Assembly: GCF_000689415.1 (NCBI RefSeq)
Contig: NZ_HG322950.1
Coordinates: 3,913,501 to 3,977,500, forward strand
DNA from: Pseudomonas knackmussii B13
Lineage (GTDB): Bacteria; Pseudomonadota; Gammaproteobacteria; Pseudomonadales; Pseudomonadaceae
DNA length: 64,000 nt
Direction of reading: 5' to 3'
Part shown: positions 8,201 to 16,020 of the stretch, one piece after another
Numbering within the stretch: position 1 is the stretch's first letter
Layout: every line of letters begins with the position of its first letter
Translations under genes and position numbers: made by a program
The notes under the pieces: generated by a model
The model's input: only the letters and a program-made list of their open reading frames with translations
Told to the model about the DNA's origin: nothing
Database searches by the model: none

Positions 8201-8314
8201 GCTCCGACTGAAGCCCCGGCCGCCGAAGCGGCACAAGCCAGCGAAGGCGAGCAGGCCGAGCAAGCGCTCGAGCAGCACGCCCATCATGAAGCCGTGGAAA
8301 AGCACCACAGCTGA
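5210..8314 (+). CDS. rne: Ribonuclease E, degradosome endoribonuclease
   Basis: 1034 aa. The start at 5210 gives MKRMLINATQ, identical to the E. coli N-terminus; an upstream GTG at 5165 would add a non-conserved stretch. The catalytic half (about 1-510) contains the S1 domain, Mg-binding Asp300 (SIDINSAR) and Asp343 (VIDFIDM), and the zinc-link pair Cys401/Cys404 (CPRC). RNase E cleaves single-stranded AU-rich RNA to process rRNA, tRNA and mRNA. The C-terminal half is disordered: an amphipathic stretch near FQGLVKSLVSLF (membrane anchor type), an Arg/Glu-rich repeat block (7112-7471), then an Ala/Glu/Val-rich tail ending in His-rich residues. Transcription ends at a strong terminator. Very high confidence for identity. 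Confidence 0.96.
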   Translation: MKRMLINATQPEELRVALVDGQRLFDLDIESGAREQKKANIYKGRITRVEPSLEAAFVDFGAERHGFLPLKEISREYFKKNPEGRINIKDVLSEGQEVIVQVEKEERGNKGAALTTFISLAGRYLVLMPNNPRAGGISRRIEGEERNELREALNGLNAPGDMGLIVRTAGLGRSSEELQWDLDYLLQLWGAIKEASGERGAPFLIYQESNVIIRAIRDYLRQDIGEVLIDSIDAQEEALNFIRQVMPQYASKVKLYQDSVPLFNRFQIESQIETAFQREVKLPSGGSIVIDPTEALVSIDINSARATKGGDIEETALQTNLEAAEEIARQLRLRDIGGLIVIDFIDMTPAKNQRAVEERVREALEADRARVQVGRISRFGLLEMSRQRLRPSLGETSGIVCPRCNGQGIIRDVESLSLAILRLIEEEALKDRTAEVRARVPFQVAAFLLNEKRNAITKIELRTRARIFILPDDHLETPHFEVQRLRDDSPELAAGHSSYEMAHVEHEEVQPVSSTRTLVRQEAAVKTVAPQTPVPQQVEAAQPVAEPAKPMPEPSLFQGLVKSLVSLFAGKQEEPKVAATPEKPAAERSNQEERRNGRQQNRRRDGGRRDEERKPREERGERRRDERGERPGREERAERQPREERQPREERAERQPREERQPREERAERQPREDRQPREERAERQPREERQPREERAERQPREDRQPREERAERQPREDRQPREERAERQPREERQPREERGERPPREDRQARDAASLEAEELPNEELLDQQDDQEGGDDERPRRRSRGQRRRSNRRERQREAGADGMEAGEQQEGGEAPSAPALTAAGVAAVAVVAEQVVEAATSHATETATSEATTEVAAVSEAHVESTVEQVAESSQPSEAAPISDEVAVTEPVAEATVVEAPAVAAEVEAPATPEPAQAEAAVAANATGRALNDPRERRRLQREAERLAREAAEAAAAAPAVVEAPAATEESAVAVEAAAEESVLEVVSEAVEAPTEAPAAEAAQASEGEQAEQALEQHAHHEAVEKHHS
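7112..7471 (+). repeat. Eight 45-bp tandem repeats inside rne
   Basis: Seven near-identical 15-residue units ERAERQPREERQPRE (with E/D exchange at residue 10) and one diverged unit, in frame with rne. They encode a highly charged Arg/Glu segment in the region that, in other RNase E proteins, holds arginine-rich RNA-binding sites. Copies differ mostly at third codon positions. Unit number could vary between strains by slippage or recombination without shifting the frame. Confidence 0.93.
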
Positions 8315-8328
8315 TTGGCTGAGCGATG

Positions 8329-8358
8329 AAAAAGGGGATGCCTAGGCATCCCCTTTTT
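8329..8358 (+). terminator. Rho-independent terminator of rne
   Basis: Perfect 14-bp stem (AAAAAGGGGATGCC / GGCATCCCCTTTTT) with a 2-base TA centre, 14 bp after the rne stop. T-tracts lie on both strands. Confidence 0.92.
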
Positions 8359-8435
8359 CATGTCCGGACTTTTTTACCCCCAGACCAACTCCGCTTCGCG
8401 AGCAAGCTTGCCCCCAAAGAACTGCGGACAACAAA

Positions 8436-8463
8436 AAAGGCGCTGCCATTGGCGAGCGCCTTT
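8436..8463 (-). terminator. Rho-independent terminator of the murB operon
   Basis: 9-bp stem AAAGGCGCT / AGCGCCTTT with a loop of about 10 bases. On the minus strand it is followed by a T-run, and it lies 17 bp beyond the murB stop. Confidence 0.82.
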
Positions 8464-8480
8464 CCTCGGGATCGAAGCCC

Positions 8481-9500
8481 TCAGTAGAGATTCGGCTCCA
8501 TCTCCAGCTCGACACCGAAGCGCTGGCGGATATCCGCGCGGATCCGCTCGGCCAGAGCGTGAATCTCACTACCGGTAGCACCGCCGTAGTTCACCAGCAC
8601 CAGCGCCTGCTGCGCGTGCACACCAGCTGCGCCTAAGCGGAAGCCTTTCCAGCCAGCCTTGTCGATCAGCCAGCCGGCGGCCAGCTTCACCTGACCATCG
8701 GCCTGTGGGTAGGCAACCAGATCGGAATGCTCACTGCGCAGGCGCTCGGCCAAGGCAGCAGGCACCAACGGATTCTTGAAGAAACTGCCGGCATTACCAA
8801 GCACGGCCGGATCCGGAAGCTTCTCGCGGCGGATAGCACAGATCACTCGCGCCACGTCCGCCGGAGTCGGCTCAGCTACGCCCTCTTCCGCCAAGCGCTG
8901 ACGCACCGGGCCGTAATCCAGGTGCAGCGCAGCGTTGTGCGACAGATTGAACCGCACGCGCAGGATCACCCAACGCCCCGGCTCGCGCTTGAACAGGCTG
9001 TCGCGGTAGGCGAAGGCACAGTCGGCCAAGCCGAACTCGCGCACCTCACCGTTTTGTCGATCCAGCGCTACCAGGCTATCGAACACGTCCTTCAGCTCGA
9101 CGCCATAGGCTCCGATGTTCTGCATGGGCGCGGCACCGACGGTGCCCGGGATCAGACTGAGGTTTTCCAGGCCACCGAGCCCCTGAGCCAGGCTCCAGCG
9201 CACCAGCTCATCCCAGACCTCCCCCGCTTCGGCCTCGATGCGCACCCGCTCGCCGTCATCGGCGAGAACTCGAATGCCGCGACTGGCCATGCGCAGCACC
9301 AGAGCCTCGATGTCGCCAGTCAGCAGCAGGTTGCTACCGCCACCGATCACCAGCAGCGGCAGGCCACGCTCGGCCGACAAGGCGATGCCCTGGCGCACCT
9401 CGTCGTCATTGCGCGCCTCGGCGAACAGACGGGCACGCACTTCGACGCCGAAGGTGTTGAAGGGCTTGAGGGAAACTTCGTTTTGCAGAACCAGGCTCAC
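8481..9500 (-). CDS. murB: UDP-N-acetylenolpyruvoylglucosamine reductase
   Basis: 339 aa, the length of the P. aeruginosa enzyme. This FAD enzyme makes UDP-MurNAc by NADPH reduction in the second committed step of peptidoglycan synthesis. FAD-binding motifs GGGSNLLL and IPGTVGAAPMQNIGAYG are intact, NAGSFFKNP carries the proton-donating Ser, and the ending EPNLY is typical of type I MurB. I chose the GTG at 9500: it gives the family length and forms a GTGA overlap with the ptpA stop. It is the last gene of the exbB-to-murB operon, followed by a terminator. Confidence 0.93.
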   Translation of the reverse strand: MSLVLQNEVSLKPFNTFGVEVRARLFAEARNDDEVRQGIALSAERGLPLLVIGGGSNLLLTGDIEALVLRMASRGIRVLADDGERVRIEAEAGEVWDELVRWSLAQGLGGLENLSLIPGTVGAAPMQNIGAYGVELKDVFDSLVALDRQNGEVREFGLADCAFAYRDSLFKREPGRWVILRVRFNLSHNAALHLDYGPVRQRLAEEGVAEPTPADVARVICAIRREKLPDPAVLGNAGSFFKNPLVPAALAERLRSEHSDLVAYPQADGQVKLAAGWLIDKAGWKGFRLGAAGVHAQQALVLVNYGGATGSEIHALAERIRADIRQRFGVELEMEPNLY

Positions 9501-9961
9501 AGACGCCCCTTCACTTCCAGCAGCAAGGCGTCGCAAGCGCGCTCGATCAGGTCCAGCACCTGCTCGAAACCGGCCTCGCCGCCGTAATAGGGATCGGGCA
9601 CCTCGTCCAGCTCGCCGGCATAGCGGCGCAGGAACAGGTCCAGCTCAGCTGCGCCCGCACCCTGCCCCAGGCGCTTGAGTTCGGCCAGGTTGGCCAGGTC
9701 CATCGCCAGGATCAGGTCGAATTCGCCGAAGTCCGCCTTGCACACCTGACGGGCGCGCAGGGCAGAGAGATCGTAGCCCCGACGCAACGCAGCGACGCGG
9801 GTACGTGCATCCGGCGCCTTGCCTACGTGCCAGTCACCGGTGCCGGCGGAATCGACGGTAACCAACGATTCCAGCCCGGCCTCGCGCAACTTGTAGCGAA
9901 ATACGCCCTCGGCGGTAGGCGAGCGGCAGATGTTGCCTAGGCAGACGAACAGGACGCGCAT
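9497..9961 (-). CDS. ptpA: Low-molecular-weight protein-tyrosine phosphatase
   Basis: 154 aa. The N-terminal phosphate loop CLGNICRS (Cys7 to Arg13) is the CX5R active site, and VPDPYYGG near residue 125 supplies the general acid Asp. The ATG at 9961 shares one base with the kdsB stop and places the loop right at the N-terminus as in the family; the frame upstream lies inside kdsB. In P. aeruginosa this gene is PA2978. LMW-PTPs in gammaproteobacteria often control tyrosine kinases of polysaccharide synthesis, but no kinase is nearby, so the substrate is unknown. Confidence 0.9.
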   Translation of the reverse strand: MRVLFVCLGNICRSPTAEGVFRYKLREAGLESLVTVDSAGTGDWHVGKAPDARTRVAALRRGYDLSALRARQVCKADFGEFDLILAMDLANLAELKRLGQGAGAAELDLFLRRYAGELDEVPDPYYGGEAGFEQVLDLIERACDALLLEVKGRL

Positions 9962-10725
9962 CAGGCCCCCAGGATGCGCCTTACGCGCTCCAGGTCCTCG
10001 GCGGTATCCACGCCGGCTTGCGGCGCTTCCAGAGCATCGGCGACATGGATACGCACGCCGTGGTGGAGCGCACGCAGCTGCTCGAGACGCTCGGTGTTTT
10101 CCAGCCAGCACGGGCCCCAGGCGACGAAATCGCGGAGGAAGCGCGCACGATAGGCGTAGATGCCGATGTGCCTGCGATAAGGAATGCCTTCCGGCAGGGT
10201 TTCGCGGTCGATAGCGAAGGCATCGCGCGCCCAGGGCAGCGGTGCACGACTGAAGGTCAGCGCCAGGCCGTCGAGGTCACTGACAACCTTGACCACGTTG
10301 GGATTGAACAGCGAGCCCACCTCATGGATCGGCTCGGCGAGGGTGGCGATCCCCGCCTCCGGGTGCGCCGCGAGATTGGCCGCCACCTGGTCGATGATCG
10401 ACGGCGGAATAAGGGGTTCATCACCCTGCACGTTGACCACGATGGCGTCGTCCGCCAGCCCCAGGGCATCGGCGACTTCAGCCAGGCGGTCGGTGCCCGA
10501 TTCGTGGTCGGCGCGGGTGAGCAGCGCCTCGGCGCCGAAAGCCTGGCAGGCTTCGAGGATGCGCGCGTCGTCGGTGGCTACAACTACGCGTGTCGCAGCG
10601 CTCTTGCTCGCTTGCTCCCAGACGTGCTGGACCATGGGCTTGCCGGCGATATCCTGCAGCGGCTTGCCGGGCAGGCGGGTGGACGCGAAGCGGGCCGGAA
10701 TGACGACAGTGAAGGCATGGCTCAT
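9961..10725 (-). CDS. kdsB: CMP-KDO synthetase
   Basis: 254 aa, the full family length. It activates KDO with CTP to give CMP-KDO for the lipopolysaccharide inner core. The N-terminal nucleotide-binding motif IPARFASTRLPGKPL and the mid-protein NVQGDEPLI are diagnostic. The start at 10725 (MSHAFTVV) removes eight non-conserved residues present in the longer frame. It lies between ycaR and ptpA in the envelope operon, 20 bp after the ycaR stop, and shares one base with the ptpA ATG. Together with lpxK it links lipid A and KDO supply. Confidence 0.94.
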   Translation of the reverse strand: MSHAFTVVIPARFASTRLPGKPLQDIAGKPMVQHVWEQASKSAATRVVVATDDARILEACQAFGAEALLTRADHESGTDRLAEVADALGLADDAIVVNVQGDEPLIPPSIIDQVAANLAAHPEAGIATLAEPIHEVGSLFNPNVVKVVSDLDGLALTFSRAPLPWARDAFAIDRETLPEGIPYRRHIGIYAYRARFLRDFVAWGPCWLENTERLEQLRALHHGVRIHVADALEAPQAGVDTAEDLERVRRILGA

Positions 10726-10745
10726 CGAATGATCTCGGCTCGCGG

Positions 10746-10931
10746 TCACTTGTCGAGGCGTTCGTCGACGTTCAGGGTGCGGGCCTCGCCCTCGAGCATC
10801 ACCGGAATGCCGTCACGCACCGGATAGGCCAGGCCATCGGCCTTGCAGATCAGTTCGGACTTGTCGTCGGTGAGCTTCAGCGGCCCCTTGCACAGCGGGC
10901 AGGCGAGGATGTCGAGGAGTTTCGGGTCCAT
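10746..10931 (-). CDS. ycaR: Trm112/YcaR-family small zinc-ribbon-like protein
   Basis: 61 aa. MDPKLLDILACPLCKGPL carries the CPxC pair (Cys11, Cys14), with a third Cys at about 29; YPVRDGIPVML is the family signature. Trm112-like proteins stabilise methyltransferases in eukaryotes; the bacterial YcaR role is not established. It lies between lpxK and kdsB as in E. coli and P. aeruginosa. The ATG at 10931 was chosen because residues before it in the open frame overlap lpxK and are not conserved. Only three candidate metal ligands are visible, so a full four-Cys site is not evident. Confidence 0.88.
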   Translation of the reverse strand: MDPKLLDILACPLCKGPLKLTDDKSELICKADGLAYPVRDGIPVMLEGEARTLNVDERLDK

Positions 10932-10975
10932 GGCGGGAATCCTTGGGAAAGCAATGGGGGCAGCGCTGCTGCCCA

Positions 10976-11974
10976 TCAGCGCGCGATCAGACGCTCGAGG
11001 CGGGCGTCGAACCAGGCGACGAAGGCCGGGGAAGGCTGCGCGTCGACCGCGAGGTACCACCAGTCGGCGGCGGCGAAGGCCCGGCATTTCACCGCGTCCT
11101 TCTCGGTCATCAGCAGCGGCAGTGCCGGGCTGAAATTCAGTTGCTCGGCGCTGTAGGCCGCGTGGTCCGGGAAGGCATGCGGAACAGGCCGCAAGTGTAG
11201 CGCCTCGAGCGTCGCGAAGAAACGCTGCGGATTGCCGATGCCGGCCAGCGCGTGGACCTGTTGATCCTGAGCAAAATGCTCGAGTCCGACGGCCTCGTTG
11301 CTGCGCAGATTGACCAGCGCGCTTGGCTGCAGGACGAACGAGAAGGCACCGGCGGGATCACTGCTGGCGCCGTTGTAGAGCACCGCATCCACCTCATCGA
11401 GGCGCTCGGCAGGTTCGCGCAGCGGGCCGGCCGGCAGACAGCGGCGATTACCCAGGCCGCGGGCAGCATCGATGAGCACCAGCTCCAGATCGCGCTGCAG
11501 GCGGTAGTGCTGCATGCCGTCATCGCAGAGGATCAGGTCGAGCTCTTCCTCCGCCAGCAGGGCGCGCACTGCTGCCGGGCGATCAGGGTCGATCATCAGC
11601 GGTACGCCGCAGCGCTGCACGATCATCAGCGGCTCATCGCCCGCCTCGCTGGCGGACTGCTCGGCGCGCACGCGCCAGGGCAGGCTTGGAGGCTTGGCGC
11701 CATAGCCGCGACTGACCACGCCGACCTTCAAGCCGCGGGCACGGCAGTGCTCGATCAACCAGAGGATCATCGGTGTCTTGCCGGTGCCGCCTACGGTGAT
11801 GTTGCCGACCACTATGACCGGCACAGGCGCACGATAGGACTCGCTGCGCCCTTCGAGATAGGCATCACGCTTGCGCTGCGCGACGCGCCGGTAGAGAGCT
11901 TCGAGTGGACGCAGCAGGCCGAGCGCCGGGTGCCCTTGGTACCAGGCCTGCAGCAGGCGATCGGAAAACGCCAT
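10976..11974 (-). CDS. lpxK: Tetraacyldisaccharide 4'-kinase
   Basis: 332 aa. LpxK phosphorylates the 4' position of the lipid A precursor at the inner membrane using ATP, the sixth step of lipid A synthesis. The Walker A motif VGNITVGGTGKTP (about residues 56-68), the following SRGYG, and CDDGMQHY are all present. An N-terminal amphipathic or hydrophobic segment fits membrane association. The ATG shares a base with the exbD stop, so it is translationally coupled to it; the same exbB-exbD-lpxK-ycaR-kdsB order occurs in P. aeruginosa. Confidence 0.94.
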   Translation of the reverse strand: MAFSDRLLQAWYQGHPALGLLRPLEALYRRVAQRKRDAYLEGRSESYRAPVPVIVVGNITVGGTGKTPMILWLIEHCRARGLKVGVVSRGYGAKPPSLPWRVRAEQSASEAGDEPLMIVQRCGVPLMIDPDRPAAVRALLAEEELDLILCDDGMQHYRLQRDLELVLIDAARGLGNRRCLPAGPLREPAERLDEVDAVLYNGASSDPAGAFSFVLQPSALVNLRSNEAVGLEHFAQDQQVHALAGIGNPQRFFATLEALHLRPVPHAFPDHAAYSAEQLNFSPALPLLMTEKDAVKCRAFAAADWWYLAVDAQPSPAFVAWFDARLERLIAR

Positions 11975-12420
11975 CAGGGTTTGGCCGAGCCTTGCGCCTC
12001 GACGGTGGTGATGCGCAGGTGGCTGAGGCCCAGCTTGCCGGCGGCGTCCATCGCGGTAACCACCGACTGGTGGGTGGTCTTGCCATCGGCGGTGATCACC
12101 AGTGGCAGGTTGACGTCGCCGCCGGCTTCCTTCTGCAGGGCTGCCATCAGCGTTTCGAGATCGTTCTTGACCAGGTTCTGCCCGTTCAAGGCGTAGTGCC
12201 CGCTGGCATCGATGGCCAGTTCCAGCTGCTTGGTCTCGGTGGCTTCCGGCGGCGTGCCGCTGACCGCCTCGGGCAGCTCGACCTTTAGCTGGGTCGGCCG
12301 GCTGAAGGTGGTGGTGACCACGAAGAACAGCAGCAGGACGAAGATCACGTCGATCAGCGACGCCAGGTTGATGAACACATCGTCGCGGGCGGCGCTGCGG
12401 TTTCTACGCCGGAATTTCAC
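11974..12420 (-). CDS. exbD: ExbD/TolR-type proton-channel subunit
   Basis: 148 aa. One N-terminal membrane helix (about residues 18-40) contains Asp24, the protonatable residue at the position of ExbD Asp25, followed by a periplasmic domain. With ExbB it forms a proton-driven motor that energises outer-membrane processes. The gene begins with GTG in a GTGA overlap with the exbB stop. PAO1 names the locus exbD2. No TonB gene lies nearby, and co-transcription with lpxK and kdsB suggests an envelope role beyond iron uptake; that is inference. Confidence 0.88.
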   Translation of the reverse strand: MKFRRRNRSAARDDVFINLASLIDVIFVLLLFFVVTTTFSRPTQLKVELPEAVSGTPPEATETKQLELAIDASGHYALNGQNLVKNDLETLMAALQKEAGGDVNLPLVITADGKTTHQSVVTAMDAAGKLGLSHLRITTVEAQGSAKP

Positions 12421-13052
12421 GCTTTGCCATCCTCGGACAGATCGACTTCGCGATCACCCTGGACCATCTCCACCAGCTTGATGGCGTCCTGCTCCATGGC
12501 CACCACCAATTCGTCGACTCGGCGCAGCAGGTAGCGATGGAAGAACACTGCGGGGATGGCCACGATCAGGCCGGAAGCGGTGGTGACCAGGGCCTTGGAG
12601 ATACCGCCGGCGAGCACCGGCGCGTTGGCCATGCCCTCGCCCATGAAGGCGCTGAATATCTGGATCATGCCGAACACGGTGCCGAGCAGGCCAAGCAACG
12701 GGGCCATGGCGGCGATGGTGCCGAGGGCGTTGAGGTAGCGCTCCAGCTCGTGGATCACCCGCCCGGCGGACTCCTCGATGCACTCCTTCATGATCTCGCG
12801 GCCATGCTTGGAGTTGACCAGGCCGGCGGCGAGGACCTCGCCCAGCGGCGAATTGGCCTTGAGTTCCTTCAAGGCCTGGCTGTTCATCTTCTTGTCCTTG
12901 ATCTGCTTCCACACCTGGCCCAGCAGTTGGGGCGGCGCGACGCGACTGCGGCGCAGGGTCCAGAGTCGTTCGGCGACGATGGCGGTGGCGGCGATGGAAC
13001 TCAGAATGATCGGCAGCATCATCCAGCCGCCAGCTTGAACCAGTTCCCACAC
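12417..13052 (-). CDS. exbB: ExbB/TolQ-type proton-channel subunit
   Basis: 211 aa from the GTG at 13052, which follows AGGGGA at good spacing and gives WELVQAGGWMML at the N-terminus as in PA2983; a GTG 33 bases earlier is possible. Three membrane helices are visible (about residues 8-26, 117-140, 155-180), including the conserved APLLGLLGTVFGMI and VTTASGLIVAIPAVFF. MotA/TolQ/ExbB proteins form the pentameric scaffold of a proton channel with ExbD, whose gene overlaps its stop. It is probably the first gene of the seven-gene envelope operon. Confidence 0.9.
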   Translation of the reverse strand: MWELVQAGGWMMLPIILSSIAATAIVAERLWTLRRSRVAPPQLLGQVWKQIKDKKMNSQALKELKANSPLGEVLAAGLVNSKHGREIMKECIEESAGRVIHELERYLNALGTIAAMAPLLGLLGTVFGMIQIFSAFMGEGMANAPVLAGGISKALVTTASGLIVAIPAVFFHRYLLRRVDELVVAMEQDAIKLVEMVQGDREVDLSEDGKA

Positions 13053-13124
13053 AGTGGCGAATCCCCTGAAAAAAAGTGGCCACACTCTAGCACAGGGGTT
13101 GTTGCTCGCCGACCGCCGCCGTTC

Positions 13125-15329
13125 TCATTTTTCCGTCCAGAAGCGTGCGTTTGCGCGCACTCCGCGCATCGGCTGGCGGGCCCCGAGCAAGATGTGCATG
13201 GCACCCTCCTCCGCCGTGTCATGAACGCGTGTGCCGAGACTCGCAAAACGCGCCAGAACCTGCGGATGGGGATGGCCATAGGAGTTGTGCCGAGCCCGGG
13301 ACACCAGCGCCGAATGCGGTTCGAGCGCACGCAGGAACGCCTCTCCGGACGAAGTGCGGCTGCCATGATGGCCAGCGAGTAGCCAGTCGGCATAAGGGCG
13401 CGGCTGAGCCTTTAGCCAAGCAGCCTCCCCGGCTACAGGCAGGTCGCCAGTCAGCAGCAGGCTTTCGCCAAGGGCCTCGACCCGCAGGACACAAGACAGC
13501 GCGTTGCTTTCATCGGCGCGCGGCCACTGCCAGGTGGAAAAGCGCACGCCGTCGATCAGCCATTCGTTCTCTTCGCAGGGCACTGCGCGCAAGCGCGCGG
13601 GCAAGCGCCCAGGCTCGCCGCTGATCACCTTGGCCACCGAAACACCCTTGCTGACGGCAATAGCGCCGCCGGCATGATCGTTGTCGGCGTGACTGAGCAG
13701 CATGACGTCCAGCTTGTCGATGCCCAGTCCCCGCAGGGTCGGCAATACCGCGACCTCCCCGAGGTCGAAATCGCCCCGCCGCGGTCCTGCGTCATAGAGC
13801 CAGGCCTGACTCTGCGTGCGGATCAGTACCGAGAGCCCCTGCCCCACGTCGAGCACCCGAACCTCGGCGTACCCGTGCTCTGGCGCCTTCGGCTGAGGCC
13901 AGAGCATCGGCAGCAACATTGCCAGCCCCAGCACTCTCGACGGCACCCCAGCTGGCGCCAGACATAACACGGCGCCCGCAGCGGCTATTGCAATGGCCCA
14001 GGCCGGCGGAAGCATCGGACTCCAGGCTGGAGACCATAGGGAAAGCTGTTCGAGCACACGCATCAACCCTTCGAGTACGGCACCGGCGCACCACAACAGC
14101 CAATCGCCCACCGGCGGCAGCACCAGGAACAGGCTGCCCAGCAAGGCCAGCGGCACCACTAGCAGTTCCACGCAAGGCACCGCCAGAAGGTTGGCCAGGG
14201 CGCCGGTGAAACTCAGCGGCAGCGCCAGCGCGATAAGCATCGGCGCCAGTCCCAGGCTCATCAGCCATTGCGCCCGCACCCAGGTCAGCCACCAGCGCCC
14301 ACGACCCAGGCGGCCGGCGAAGCCGAAGATCAGCCAGGCCACGGCGGCGAACGACAGCCAGAAGCCCGGGGGATCGATCAGCAATACCAGCACCAGCGCC
14401 GCCAACACCGGCAGCCATACGCCCTGACGGCGAAAGCGCAGGCGCCAGAGCAACACCAGGCTGAGCATCACGCAGGCGCGCAAGGCCGGGACTTCGAGTC
14501 CGGCGACCCAACCATAACCCCAGGCTCCGGCCAAAGCTGCCGCGCAAGCGCACGGCATCCAAGGCAGTCGCGCAGGCCAGAACCCGATTCGCGCCAGGCC
14601 AGCGACCAGGCCATAGAGCAAGCCGCCAAGCAGTGAGATATGCGAGCCGGATATCACCATCAGATGCAGGGTTCCGGTGTTCTGCAGGACCTTCCAGTCC
14701 GCCGCGCCCAGCCCACTACCATCGCCTAGCACCAAGGCCACCAGGTACGCATTGCGGCCGCAGGCATCGGCCGTCAACAGGCGCGTCCGCCAAGCCTCGC
14801 GCCAGGCGTTGGGGCCAGTTGCCGGCTGTAGGCGCTCGCCGGCCTTGATGCTGCCGGTCGCGCCAATCCGATCGACGGTCAGCCAGGCTTCGTAGTCGAA
14901 GCCGAACCCGTTGGCCAGGCCATGGGAACGCTTCAGGGTCACGGCGAAGCGCCAGCGCTCGCCCGCCTGCACCGGTTGGCCTTCGTACCAGGAAAGGCGC
15001 AGGCGCGAAGGAAGCGGCAAGCGCGCACTGACCTCTTCCAGGTCGAAACGCAGGGTCGAGCCGCGGGTAGCTGGCAAGCCGACCACCCGTCCTTCCAACC
15101 ACAAGGTGCGACCATCCAGTTCTGGCGCCAGGCGCTGATCCAGTGCCCAGTGCGCGTTGCAGCAGGCCCAGGCGAAGCCCAGCAGTACCAGGGCGATGGG
15201 ATAACAGCGCGTATATAGAAGTGGCAGGGCGAGCAGCGCCATCAATAACAGCAGCCAGGTCGGCGGCAACTCGGGCAGCAGGCGCAGGAGCAACATGCCG
15301 ACGGCAAGCGAGAACATCCCTGTACGCAT
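13125..15329 (-). CDS. comEC: ComEC/Rec2 DNA-uptake channel protein
   Basis: 734 aa. An N-terminal region with several membrane segments and a DUF4131-type soluble domain precedes the competence channel domain (GTLHLMVISGSHISLLGG). A C-terminal metallo-beta-lactamase domain carries LSHADNDHAGG and HHGSRTS. ComEC moves single-stranded DNA across the inner membrane during natural transformation; the beta-lactamase domain may degrade the other strand. The ATG at 15329 has GGAG seven bases upstream; a GTG 30 bases earlier lacks a binding site. It lies 72 bp upstream of exbB on the same strand. All recognisable domains are intact. Confidence 0.93.
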   Translation of the reverse strand: MRTGMFSLAVGMLLLRLLPELPPTWLLLLMALLALPLLYTRCYPIALVLLGFAWACCNAHWALDQRLAPELDGRTLWLEGRVVGLPATRGSTLRFDLEEVSARLPLPSRLRLSWYEGQPVQAGERWRFAVTLKRSHGLANGFGFDYEAWLTVDRIGATGSIKAGERLQPATGPNAWREAWRTRLLTADACGRNAYLVALVLGDGSGLGAADWKVLQNTGTLHLMVISGSHISLLGGLLYGLVAGLARIGFWPARLPWMPCACAAALAGAWGYGWVAGLEVPALRACVMLSLVLLWRLRFRRQGVWLPVLAALVLVLLIDPPGFWLSFAAVAWLIFGFAGRLGRGRWWLTWVRAQWLMSLGLAPMLIALALPLSFTGALANLLAVPCVELLVVPLALLGSLFLVLPPVGDWLLWCAGAVLEGLMRVLEQLSLWSPAWSPMLPPAWAIAIAAAGAVLCLAPAGVPSRVLGLAMLLPMLWPQPKAPEHGYAEVRVLDVGQGLSVLIRTQSQAWLYDAGPRRGDFDLGEVAVLPTLRGLGIDKLDVMLLSHADNDHAGGAIAVSKGVSVAKVISGEPGRLPARLRAVPCEENEWLIDGVRFSTWQWPRADESNALSCVLRVEALGESLLLTGDLPVAGEAAWLKAQPRPYADWLLAGHHGSRTSSGEAFLRALEPHSALVSRARHNSYGHPHPQVLARFASLGTRVHDTAEEGAMHILLGARQPMRGVRANARFWTEK

Positions 15330-15453
15330 GGACAGACTCCGCAGCAGCGATGACCACACGTAAAATGCGGTTACACGTGGTCATACTTGAGACGCAAAGG
15401 CTGTCATCTAGCTGGGCATAATGGGACGTTGTCCGTCTGCCAGAGATTTCCCC

Positions 15454-15984
15454 ATGCCGCGCCGACTTTTCCAGCGCTACATGCCCGCCCCCGAGCTGAT
15501 CAGGGGACAGAAGTGCCTACGCTTCCTGGGGCCGCTACTGCACTCGCCGAACCTCTGGCACCTGAATCGCCGCTCCGTTTCACGCGCCATGGGCATGGGG
15601 CTTTTCGCCGCCTTCGTGCCCATACCGTTGCAGATGGTGCTCGCCGCTACCCTGGCGATCTGGGTACGGGCCAACCTGCCGATCTCGGTGGGGCTGGTCT
15701 GGCTGACCAACCCAATCACCATGCCACCGGTGTTCTACTGCACCTACAAGATGGGCGCATGGATGATGGGCATTCCGGCACGCAGCCTGCCCGAGCACAT
15801 CACCTGGGAATGGATCAGCGGCGAGCTGACGCTGCTGTGGCAGCCCTTCCTGCTCGGCTCGATACTCTGCGGACTGATTGTCGGCGCGCTTGGCTACCTG
15901 ATCACCGAAGGCTACTGGCGCTGGTGGATCGGCCGCAGCTGGCGCCGCCGCCAGGCGCTGCGCAATCTGCGCGCCGGTCTCTGA
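15454..15984 (+). CDS. DUF2062 membrane protein
   Basis: 176 aa from the ATG at 15454 (MPRRLFQRYMPAPE), which matches the remembered start of PA2985; an in-frame ATG 33 bases earlier adds unconserved residues. Two hydrophobic regions (about residues 46-75 and 125-150) and the sequence LTNPITMPPVFY are typical of DUF2062, whose function is unknown. It is a single gene, divergent from comEC and convergent with lolE, ended by a shared bidirectional terminator. Confidence 0.85.
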   Translation: MPRRLFQRYMPAPELIRGQKCLRFLGPLLHSPNLWHLNRRSVSRAMGMGLFAAFVPIPLQMVLAATLAIWVRANLPISVGLVWLTNPITMPPVFYCTYKMGAWMMGIPARSLPEHITWEWISGELTLLWQPFLLGSILCGLIVGALGYLITEGYWRWWIGRSWRRRQALRNLRAGL

Positions 15985-15994
15985 CCGCATAACG

Positions 15995-16020
15995 AAAAAC
16001 CGCCCCGAAGGGCGGTTTTT
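15995..16020. terminator. Bidirectional terminator between DUF2062 gene and lolE
   Basis: Perfect 11-bp stem AAAAACCGCCC / GGGCGGTTTTT with a CGAA loop and T-tracts on both strands. It abuts the lolE stop codon and lies 10 bp after the DUF2062 stop, serving both convergent genes. Confidence 0.92.

Noticed and set aside
4733..8308. 1191-residue open frame antisense to rne
   Set aside because: It is produced by the high GC content and third-position bias of rne; composition is low-complexity Gly/Ala/Leu/Phe with repeats mirroring the rne repeats, and no start signal or domain is seen.
8389..8413. REP-like half site near the rne terminator as a full REP element
   Set aside because: Only TTCGCGAGCAAGCTTGC is present, without the GTAGGAG arm, so it was not annotated separately.
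15360..15453. Possible sigma70 promoter (TTGAGA...CATAAT) before the DUF2062 gene
   Set aside because: The spacing between the elements is about 24 bp, too long for a normal promoter.
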